A DNA stretch of 11,504 bases from positions 1 to 11,504 of the forward strand of contig NYYH01000072.1 in the NCBI GenBank assembly GCA_002686705.1, in the 5' to 3' direction. Below the pieces are notes generated by a model. The model worked only from the letters and a program-made list of their open reading frames with translations. It searched no databases and was not told the DNA's origin. Below, piece after piece: positions 1 through 6,710 of the stretch (position 1 is its first letter; each line of letters starts with the position of its first letter). The stretch comes from Bacteroidota bacterium. GTDB lineage: Bacteria; Bacteroidota; Bacteroidia; Bacteroidales; F082. The translations under genes and the position numbers were made by a program.

Positions 1-687
1 ACACAAATCATGGAACACTTCATCAGCTTCACCTGAAAATGCTATATCAATCCAATCAAACTCAGAAACAGTTGTAACACCCAACATATCCTCAGTATTT
101 GCTCCTCCAATTATGGTTACAATTTCAGGGTTAAGCTCCTTAACACGTTTTAATATTGCAATAGAAGGAATATGCTGTTCAAATGAAGAACTGCAACCAA
201 CTATTTTTGGATGTTTTGAAATAATTACTTTAGCTAAATTATCAACAAACAATTTTGCTACTAACCTTAATTCCTTAATTTTAGCTACAATATTTTGTAT
301 CCCATTTGGATATTGCTTTTTTTCATGATTATAGAGGTAAAAAAATAACTCCGCAGAATGTTGAATGTATTTGCTATGATCAGGGTTGAAATCATTAAAT
401 GCGGAGCTTACAAACGACCATTCACCAATCATATCAACTCGATCACCTTTTGTAATCATATTATATAAGTCGAATCCGATAATTTCAGCAAATAATGGTG
501 CTGCATAAATAACATCTGAGGAAATATTGGTGTTGTCGAGAGAGCCTTTAAGCAAACCCAAAGCCAGTGATGTATATTCAATTGGGAAATAAGGCATTTG
601 TATCAAACAAACCTGTGTTTTATTTTTTAAGCCATGCTTATCAAGTACCTTACTAATGTTGTACTGAATACTATCTTTTTGTTTCAC
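1..687 (-). CDS. Cobalamin-binding radical SAM RiPP maturase, N-terminal part (cut by window edge)
   Basis: The first 229 codons of a third cobalamin radical SAM protein; the rest lies beyond the left edge. The start is GTG at 687-685, overlapping the TGA of the preceding gene (GTGA), which suggests translational coupling; no ATG lies before the first conserved strand. The visible part matches the N-terminal B12-binding half of the two complete paralogues in this window: VCLIQMP near residue 26 corresponds to their VVLLAMP, followed by a conserved stretch with IVGCSSSF, AILKRVKE, GGANTEDMLG and FSGEADEVF. The radical SAM CysX7CysX2Cys motif would come later and cannot be checked. Members of this family (bacteriocin/RiPP maturation radical SAM protein 1) include peptide C-methyltransferases such as PoyB and PoyC; the substrate here would be the precursor peptides. 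It diverges more from the two complete copies than they do from each other, so it may modify a different position. Confidence 0.85.
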   Translation of the reverse strand, partial: MKQKDSIQYNISKVLDKHGLKNKTQVCLIQMPYFPIEYTSLALGLLKGSLDNTNISSDVIYAAPLFAEIIGFDLYNMITKGDRVDMIGEWSFVSSAFNDFNPDHSKYIQHSAELFFYLYNHEKKQYPNGIQNIVAKIKELRLVAKLFVDNLAKVIISKHPKIVGCSSSFEQHIPSIAILKRVKELNPEIVTIIGGANTEDMLGVTTVSEFDWIDIAFSGEADEVFHDLC

Positions 688-1790
688 TGTTGTGTATTTA
701 AGAATTCGTTTATCAACTTATTGGTTCCATTCATGAAATCATAAATGAATGCACCATGACCGAATGAAGTATGTAAATTTCTACATTTAACAGGAATGCC
801 TAATTTATAGAATGCTTTAGAAATCTTCTCCATTTCTTCCACAGGATATCGCCAATCATTATCATAGCTTACCAGAAGGGCTTCTGTTTTTACTTTTTTA
901 AAAGCATTAGTCAACGATCCATAGTCACGTTCAATATTAAAATAATCTGTTGCTTTTGTAAGATAAATTAATGAATTTGGGTCGATGCCAATATTTGCAT
1001 TTTCAATAATATCTTGCATAAATCTTTGGGCTTTGAACTCAGAATCTAGTGTATAATCGGGACTTTTGTTGTTGTTAATTAGTTCTAATCCAAATTTTTT
1101 ATCAAAAACAGATTTGTTCATCCATAATAAAACGCCAACTAATCTGCCTAATCCCATTCCTTTTTTTGGGTAACTGCTATTGTAATACTGACCTTTGTTA
1201 AAATTTGTATCAATATAAATTGCTTGTCTTAATGTTTCCCAAAGTGCTATTGAGTATGCATTTGTACTAGGTGTAGCGCCAATAATAATTGATTTTTTTG
1301 TGAATTCTGGAAATGAAATTAGCCATTCCATAACTAAAAATCCACCAAAACAACCCCCAATTACAGCATATAGTTTATAAATCTTTAGATAGTCTATTAC
1401 AAATTTAGTTGCTCTTGCCATATCTCTAATAGTAACTATAGGGAAATCAAGTGCATATGACTTGTTGGTTTGGGAGTTGATTGATGCAGGTCCTGTGCTT
1501 CCATTACTACCTCCAATTACGTTTACACAAACAACAAAGAATAAATTAGTATCAATTGCCTTGCCAGGACCAACTGCAACATCCCACCATCCAGGTTTGC
1601 TATCATCTTCAGCATATTTTCCAGCAATATGATTGTTCGATGTTAATGCATGGAATATAAGAATAGCATTTGAAGCCTCAGAATTTAAATCTCCATAGTA
1701 TTCGTAAGCTAACACAATGTTTTCAAGAGTTTTACCTGATTGGAGAAGTAAATTGCTATGAGTTTTATATAGTTGCTTTTTTACGATCAT
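684..1790 (-). CDS. MetX-like alpha/beta-hydrolase with a cysteine nucleophile
   Basis: 368 residues from the ATG at 1790-1788. An in-frame TTG at 1808 would add six residues but overlap the upstream gene, so I prefer the ATG, 5 bases after that gene's stop. The fold is that of homoserine O-acetyltransferase (MetX): a GPGKAIDT stretch, GGSNGSTGPAS, FPIVTIRDM, the nucleophile elbow IGGCFGG, and a lid region with GMGLGRLVG. MetX carries GGSMGG at the elbow; here the Ser is Cys147 (codon TGT). The other triad members look intact: Asp312 in NDWRYP and His345 in FGHGAF. The family transfers acetyl from acetyl-CoA to a hydroxyl, and relatives act as hydrolases. In this cluster it could acylate Thr/Ser side chains of the peptide or act as a hydrolase or acyltransferase on another intermediate; both are inference. 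A housekeeping methionine role is unlikely given the Cys and the context. It closely follows the methyltransferase gene and its stop overlaps the next start. Confidence 0.85.
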   Translation of the reverse strand: MIVKKQLYKTHSNLLLQSGKTLENIVLAYEYYGDLNSEASNAILIFHALTSNNHIAGKYAEDDSKPGWWDVAVGPGKAIDTNLFFVVCVNVIGGSNGSTGPASINSQTNKSYALDFPIVTIRDMARATKFVIDYLKIYKLYAVIGGCFGGFLVMEWLISFPEFTKKSIIIGATPSTNAYSIALWETLRQAIYIDTNFNKGQYYNSSYPKKGMGLGRLVGVLLWMNKSVFDKKFGLELINNNKSPDYTLDSEFKAQRFMQDIIENANIGIDPNSLIYLTKATDYFNIERDYGSLTNAFKKVKTEALLVSYDNDWRYPVEEMEKISKAFYKLGIPVKCRNLHTSFGHGAFIYDFMNGTNKLINEFLNTQQ

Positions 1791-1795
1791 CCTAA

Positions 1796-3418
1796 CTAAT
1801 TTCTGCAATTTTGAAAATAATTTATCGAAAGTACAACCTCATTTTTATATGAAATTATTACACCGTTGTAGCTTGAGTTGTAACCTGCGTTAGCAGCCAT
1901 TTTTAAATAAACATCGTGCTCAATTAAATATTGATTCGAATACCCATGTTCTGCATCAAATGCAGTAAAAACATTGTTGCCAAGTGTTTTTGAAATAATT
2001 TTTGGATTTATTGAATGAGCCTCAATAACTAACATTCCATGTTTTTGCGTCCACTTACTCCATCGTTTAAAATGTTCTATTAAATTAACCTCAATATTTC
2101 CGGCATCAATCAATTCGCCGCTTTTATCAACAAAAACATTATTTGCTGATGGTTTCAAACTATAGTAGTCCAAGTTACTTTCTGGTTCGATATAAGTTCG
2201 GTTATGAATTACAGATTTACTCACATGCAATATTTCATCACTTTTTATGCCGTGCTTATTTAATTCGTGCATAATTTGATCAGGGAAAGTAATATCTCCA
2301 TAAATAGTTAAATGTGGAACATTTGCTTTCTTAAGGTTTTTCTCTGTTGTTTTTTTTGCAACATTTGTGTATTCAACGCCAATCATTTTAAGTGGATATT
2401 CTTTTAGGTTCATACCACGAATTGTTGAACCTTTAATAAAATTATAAATATCAATAAGCATTACACCATTGCCCGAGCCAGTATCAGTAATGTATTGTGG
2501 CTGTTCATTAATCGGTAGTTTGTTAAATATAATTAATATAATTTCATGTGTCGTTTTTTGGCAATGTTTCAGATAAACACCACCGCTAAAAGTTACATCA
2601 AGCAATCTGTCGATATGACTTTCCAAATCACCTAATCTTGTTTTGTTAGTTATTTTGTTAAATAACAATTTTTGAACATTAAATGCTGTTGTTAAATAAG
2701 ATATTGTAAAATCTAACTGAGATAAAAGAACTTGTAACGCTGCTCCTTCTTCTGTAAGAATAAAATTATTTTCATTTTTTTTTATTATCCACCCAAGCTC
2801 AATCATATAATTAAAACCTAGTTGTGCAATATCTATATTTGATATTTTAAGCTGATTTATTTCAAACTTAAATTCTTTTCCATGAGCGTTATTAAAAAAA
2901 CCGTTTGTTTTAAGTTTTTTTAAAAATACTGCTATAAATGAGCTTGTTACATGGATTATGTTGATTTGTTCAATTTTTGACTTATTGTTATAATTATTAA
3001 GATACTTTGTAAGTTTAGTAACTTCATATTTATTGGGGGGGGTGTAACCTAATAAATAAGTGGTTAGTTTTATATATCCCTCTAATTTGTTATAATCATT
3101 TAGGTGTTGATACCATTCTTTTCCATTGACTGAAAACAAAACTTTTGTTTGACCATGATATATATCCCCGAAACGTTCAATAATTCCCTGATCTTCTAGT
3201 AGCCGGAATGTTAGATGAAAATACCCTCTGTTTTTAATGTTAAACAGGTTAATCATATTATCAACCTTAACTGGAACCTTAGCCTGGTGTATAAAATCCA
3301 ATATACCACTTATTTTTAGAGCATAAACTGTAGTATTAATAGCCATACCATCAGCAATCAAACAGACTTTACTCCATGCATTTGTAATACTTTTCTTATT
3401 GTATTTAGTTAAGTCCAT
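1796..3418 (-). CDS. Class I SAM-dependent methyltransferase, resembling the AprA-type loading-module methyltransferase
   Basis: 540 residues from the ATG at 3418-3416, five to six bases after the upstream stop. Residues about 25-90 look like a winged-helix segment, and another such segment (LGWIIKK..NFILTEEG) lies near 205-225. The C-terminal half is the catalytic domain: the SAM-binding motif I is DTGSGNG (312-318), followed by RGMNLKEYPLKMIGVEY (334-350), a GDITFPD stretch (374-380), and HVSKSVIHNRTY (398-409). This pattern, with the spaced His residues after motif I, recalls the metal-dependent methyltransferase domain of AprA-like polyketide starter modules; I recognise the resemblance from memory and am only moderately sure of it. 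No acyl carrier or GNAT-like domain is attached. In this operon it most likely methylates the peptide or a small acyl precursor; which one is unknown. An eight-C homopolymer lies inside codons 125-128. Confidence 0.8.
   Translation of the reverse strand: MDLTKYNKKSITNAWSKVCLIADGMAINTTVYALKISGILDFIHQAKVPVKVDNMINLFNIKNRGYFHLTFRLLEDQGIIERFGDIYHGQTKVLFSVNGKEWYQHLNDYNKLEGYIKLTTYLLGYTPPNKYEVTKLTKYLNNYNNKSKIEQINIIHVTSSFIAVFLKKLKTNGFFNNAHGKEFKFEINQLKISNIDIAQLGFNYMIELGWIIKKNENNFILTEEGAALQVLLSQLDFTISYLTTAFNVQKLLFNKITNKTRLGDLESHIDRLLDVTFSGGVYLKHCQKTTHEIILIIFNKLPINEQPQYITDTGSGNGVMLIDIYNFIKGSTIRGMNLKEYPLKMIGVEYTNVAKKTTEKNLKKANVPHLTIYGDITFPDQIMHELNKHGIKSDEILHVSKSVIHNRTYIEPESNLDYYSLKPSANNVFVDKSGELIDAGNIEVNLIEHFKRWSKWTQKHGMLVIEAHSINPKIISKTLGNNVFTAFDAEHGYSNQYLIEHDVYLKMAANAGYNSSYNGVIISYKNEVVLSINYFQNCRN
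3035..3042 (-). repeat. C8 homopolymer inside the methyltransferase gene
   Basis: Eight C in a row on the coding strand (eight G on the plus strand), spanning the codons ACC CCC CCC near residues 126-128 of the methyltransferase. Long G/C runs are rare in DNA this AT-rich. The tract is in frame here, so the gene reads as intact, but gain or loss of one base would truncate the protein before its catalytic domain. Confidence 0.9.
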
Positions 3419-3424
3419 AAATAG

Positions 3425-4918
3425 TTAACTCTTATGGAAGAAATGTGGTTCTTCATTAAAAAAACCATCTTGAAACAATGAATTTAGAAAAGGGATTGAG
3501 TCTTTGAGTTTTATATTGTGCTCCTCTTCACAGTGTATTGCAAGTTGGCTTAAATTATATGTATTTGAATTTATGTGATTGCCTATAGTTGTGGCATTAA
3601 AAACTTTACTGTTAATTTTATAGATCTTATTTTTTGATAATAGTTTAAAGGATGAAACACCAGGCTCAAATTCTACTTGTGGATTAAATGCCACAGGTTT
3701 AAGAGGTTCAATAAATTCCAACATATAGTTGTTAACCATTTCATCTATTATTTGCTTAAATTGTTTAACAGACTTAAACTTACTACTCTTAAGAATCCAA
3801 TATCCATCTTTATTTTTATTATTCGGTAAACAAGGTGTTACAAGTTTTACAGTACTATTGACCATATTTATCAAAAAACCGGTAAGACAAGCTATGGTAT
3901 GGTTTTGGTTTTTAGCATTAAAATCTGTTTTTTTAAGTTGTTCAGCTTTCTTTATGATTTTTTTTGTTCCATATGCTTTACCAATATTACCTACCATGGT
4001 TTGAGACTCATTATTTTGAGTTATTAGAAATACAAAAAGTAGTTCTTCCGCTGTAAAATTTTCATGGATTGTATTTAACATGGATAATGAAAGTATTGAA
4101 AACCTATGAATTATTTTATTATCAAAAGCTTGTTTGGTAATTCTTCTTGTTCTTTCAATTTCTTTTGTAGCTAATGCTGTGGTTAATCTGGGTATTGCCC
4201 CAAAAATATCTCTAAAATCTGCTGCAAACTTTTCATAGTCCGAATTGTCAAAAGGATCGGTAGCCCAATATAAAGAGCTGTTTTTGCAAGCTGTGCCACC
4301 AATTTTCGCTAAATGCGAGAGGATATCTCTCCATGTTTTTTTATTTTCATCTGAATATAAAAAGTCTTTGGTTTTACGCTTAGCTGTTAATCCACAAAAC
4401 CAACACCCAACAGAGCAGCCATCACTTAATTCGATACCAAAAGGAATGTGTACAATTTCCTTGGCTGTTTGCGGTTTAATATCTATGTAACAGCGATTGC
4501 TTTGACGTTTTCGCCATATCTTAAAACTGTTAATTGAGGGCTGATCCTTTTCTCTCATTTTTGCTCTTTCAATTTGTCCCTCAAGTATAAAGGCTTTATA
4601 ACGTAAAACGCTCACTGATGGTTCTATTCCTGATTTTTTACACTTCTTAATAAAATCCTCATCACTTAAATATTTAGCATCAACAACAGTAATTTTTTGT
4701 TTGTACTTTTTTAGTGTTTCAGTCGGGTTAATATCAAATAAATACCTGAATTCTGCATCAGCAACAAATCTTTCAACAAACCTTTTTGTGTTGGATACTT
4801 GAGAAATATAATTTTCGTCAAGTTGATCACTACAGAAAATAGATTTGCATTTTTTATTGGTTTTTAAAAAAGTTGAAAATTCTTCTGTTAATTTTTTAAG
4901 ATCCGTATTTCTTGACAT
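3425..4918 (-). CDS. PoyD-family radical SAM peptide epimerase (second of a tandem pair)
   Basis: 497 residues from the ATG at 4918-4916. The radical SAM [4Fe-4S] motif is CSVGCWFC (Cys168, Cys172, Cys175; CX3CX2C) after IELSDG. Other family blocks follow: YWATDPFDNSDYE (218-229), TTALATKEIERTRR (246-259), HRFSILSLSML (271-281), EELLFVFLITQNNES, and IACLTGF with Cys344. PoyD-type enzymes abstract the alpha hydrogen of L-residues in a precursor peptide and return a hydrogen from a Cys thiol, giving D-residues; Cys344 is my candidate donor, shared with the paralogue. Residues about 1-150 form a helical N-terminal domain. The tail has LFQDGFFNEEPHFF, nearly the same as in the neighbour, so the pair arose by duplication but has diverged well. 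It sits 32 bases after the first epimerase gene and six bases before the methyltransferase gene. Substrate positions cannot be predicted. Confidence 0.9.
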   Translation of the reverse strand: MSRNTDLKKLTEEFSTFLKTNKKCKSIFCSDQLDENYISQVSNTKRFVERFVADAEFRYLFDINPTETLKKYKQKITVVDAKYLSDEDFIKKCKKSGIEPSVSVLRYKAFILEGQIERAKMREKDQPSINSFKIWRKRQSNRCYIDIKPQTAKEIVHIPFGIELSDGCSVGCWFCGLTAKRKTKDFLYSDENKKTWRDILSHLAKIGGTACKNSSLYWATDPFDNSDYEKFAADFRDIFGAIPRLTTALATKEIERTRRITKQAFDNKIIHRFSILSLSMLNTIHENFTAEELLFVFLITQNNESQTMVGNIGKAYGTKKIIKKAEQLKKTDFNAKNQNHTIACLTGFLINMVNSTVKLVTPCLPNNKNKDGYWILKSSKFKSVKQFKQIIDEMVNNYMLEFIEPLKPVAFNPQVEFEPGVSSFKLLSKNKIYKINSKVFNATTIGNHINSNTYNLSQLAIHCEEEHNIKLKDSIPFLNSLFQDGFFNEEPHFFHKS

Positions 4919-4950
4919 TTTTGATAAAATTTAAAATCAATGACCATTCA

Positions 4951-6462
4951 TTACTTAAAAAAGAAATCTGGTTCTTCGTTAAGCAAACCATCCTGAAAGA
5001 GAAGGTTTAAAGTATCCCATGTATCAGATTTTTTTTGATCATGTTTCTCTTTCATAACATTAACAATTTGTTTTGCCGTGAAGTTGTTACTATCAATAAT
5101 GCCAGCAATTTTTTTTAAACCAGGAAGAACTTCATCATAATCAACTTCTATTTTTGATCTTACGCCAGTAAGTGAAATTTTGTCAGAAGATATCTCCAAA
5201 TCATAACCCTTTAAAAAAGCAATCGGGCTGTCGTTAACAAGTTCTTCTAGCATATATTTGTCAATCCAGTTATACATTATTTCTCTAAGCTCTTTTGCAT
5301 CTTTAAACTTTGTATGGTTAAATACCCAGTACCCATTGGGCCATCTTATATTTGATTCAGATGGTGTAATCAGTTCAACTGTTCTGTCAAACATGTTTAG
5401 TTGAAAGCCGCTCATACAGGCAATTGTATCCCCATTTCCTTCAATTTCATGCTTGTATGCTCCATTTCCGCTCGACTTTGCTTTTTTTGTCATTTGTTTT
5501 TCGTGTTCAACAGCTCTACCGGCATTAGCCATCATTGAATGTGATTCAATATTTTGGGGTATTAGTTCAATAAACAGCAGCTCTTCAGGAGTGAAGTTAC
5601 TGTGTAATTTATTTAGCATACCTATAGAGGTAACCGAAAATCTGTCAATATCAGAACCAAGCCTGTGATTTAGCCAAAGTAGTTTTCTTGTTCTTTCAAT
5701 ATCACGAGTTGATAGCGCTGTTGTTATTTGAGATGCCGCACCCAGCAAATAAGCATAATCCATCATAAATTTATCATAATCTTTATTGTCAAGCGGGTCA
5801 GATGCAGAATATAAAAAACCTGCTGAAGCTCCATTGCCAAGCATTTCTTCAAATATTTTAAGAACTTCTCTGAACTCTTTCTTGTTTTCTTCAGTATAAA
5901 GATAATCACCCTCTTTCTCCATGGCACCAAAACCACAAAACCAACAACTACCTGAACAGCCTTTGCTTAGTTCGATATCAAATGGTGGATGAACTATTCT
6001 TGTACCTTTTGTAACACCAAACAGATGAATGATACGGTTGTTTTGTCGTTCTCTCCAAATTTTGAATTTTTTGTTTTTAGGAACTGCTCCATGTTCCCTT
6101 ATTTGATTGCGATGAACAATTTTTTCTTGTATCCAAGTCTGATATTTTAGCACTGAAAGCGGCTGTTTGATATTGTCTTTGATGCACTTTAAAGCATAAT
6201 CATTATCCCATTTAAACCTTACTTCTTCAGGGTTTATTTCTATGTTATACTTTTTAACAATATCGAAATCACCATTAATAATAGCTTTTTTAAATTCTGG
6301 ATCTGCATTATATCGTTCTAACAATCTTTTGATATGTGCAATATCTTTAATATAATCCATATCTATTGGAAAAACTCCAATGACTCTCTTTAATTGCTCT
6401 TGTTCAAATAAGAGTTTGTCCAATACATTCTTTGATTTCTCATACAGTTTACTTTTAAACAT
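4951..6462 (-). CDS. PoyD-family radical SAM peptide epimerase (first of a tandem pair)
   Basis: 503 residues from the ATG at 6462-6460, which has a rare good ribosome site (AAGGA) five bases upstream. The cluster motif is CSGSCWFC (Cys169, Cys173, Cys176) after FDIELSKG. Family blocks include YSASDPLDNKDYD (218-230), TTALSTRDIERTRK (247-260), DRFSVTSIGML (273-283), EELLFIELIPQNIES and IACMSGFQLNMFDRTVELI (347-365), with Cys349 as the likely hydrogen donor on the rear face. The N-terminal 150 residues resemble those of the next gene, including KFKIWRERQNNR, matched there by SFKIWRKRQSNR. Known relatives (PoyD, OspD and others) install D-residues in RiPP cores, often in proteusins. Two such enzymes in one cluster suggest divided labour or separate substrates, here possibly the two precursor copies. 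The C-terminal part from about residue 410 is the most divergent between the pair and may bind leader peptide, which is speculative. Confidence 0.92.
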   Translation of the reverse strand: MFKSKLYEKSKNVLDKLLFEQEQLKRVIGVFPIDMDYIKDIAHIKRLLERYNADPEFKKAIINGDFDIVKKYNIEINPEEVRFKWDNDYALKCIKDNIKQPLSVLKYQTWIQEKIVHRNQIREHGAVPKNKKFKIWRERQNNRIIHLFGVTKGTRIVHPPFDIELSKGCSGSCWFCGFGAMEKEGDYLYTEENKKEFREVLKIFEEMLGNGASAGFLYSASDPLDNKDYDKFMMDYAYLLGAASQITTALSTRDIERTRKLLWLNHRLGSDIDRFSVTSIGMLNKLHSNFTPEELLFIELIPQNIESHSMMANAGRAVEHEKQMTKKAKSSGNGAYKHEIEGNGDTIACMSGFQLNMFDRTVELITPSESNIRWPNGYWVFNHTKFKDAKELREIMYNWIDKYMLEELVNDSPIAFLKGYDLEISSDKISLTGVRSKIEVDYDEVLPGLKKIAGIIDSNNFTAKQIVNVMKEKHDQKKSDTWDTLNLLFQDGLLNEEPDFFFK

Positions 6463-6471
6463 ATTTTCCTT
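6463..6471 (-). promoter_or_regulatory. Shine-Dalgarno-like site before the first epimerase gene
   Basis: The coding strand reads AAGGAAAAT directly before the ATG at 6462. It is the only clear purine-rich ribosome site in front of a gene here; the other starts are preceded by A- or T-rich sequence, as is common in Bacteroidetes. Confidence 0.5.
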
Positions 6472-6479
6472 ATTATTTA

Positions 6480-6683
6480 TTAATAAGTGCTAAAATAATT
6501 ACTAAAATCCGGTATTTGTTTTTTAAATAATCTATTTACATAGATAATTACAACAGTAAATAGCGTATTAATTATCGATACTTTTACGAGGCTAAGACTT
6601 AAATAAGGTTTTGACAGTGCTTTCTCTAGCATATCAAAGAGTGATATATTCACTTTCTTGTATGTACTATCAATTTTCTCCAA
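6480..6683 (-). pseudogene. Decayed remnant of a cobalamin radical SAM maturase gene, with internal deletion
   Basis: An open frame of 67 codons with no ATG start: the only candidate near its beginning is TTG at 6683-6681, and the same frame runs back to the stop of the upstream gene. Its residues align with the N-terminus of the two complete paralogues: STYKKVNISLFDML matches STYYKKSDIVLLAM, and LSLSLVKVSIINT matches LGLSLLKASLLNT. After RLFKKQ it jumps to IPDFSNYFSTY, which in the intact proteins lies some 210 residues further on (PIPDFSDYYSTY), then stops. So it is a former paralogue that lost most of its B12 domain by internal deletion and all of its radical SAM domain. The conserved AMPGT motif has also decayed. 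A small translated peptide cannot be excluded, but it would not be catalytic. It ends 17 bases before the first epimerase gene. Confidence 0.8.
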
Positions 6684-6710
6684 ATGTCTTATATAATATT
6701 TGTTAGCTTG

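Noticed and set aside
113..328. Plus-strand open frame of 71 codons
   Set aside because: It lies antisense to the conserved B12 domain of the left-edge radical SAM gene and has no recognisable features.
1791..1808. TTG start giving six extra residues for the MetX-like gene
   Set aside because: It would overlap the methyltransferase gene, and an ATG directly after that gene's stop suits the family's usual N-terminus.
3729..4490. Plus-strand open frames at 3729-4004 and 4245-4490
   Set aside because: Both are antisense to conserved parts of the second epimerase gene; hydrophobic content comes from the opposite coding frame.
5453..5668. Plus-strand open frame of 71 codons
   Set aside because: Antisense to the first epimerase gene, no start signal or domain.
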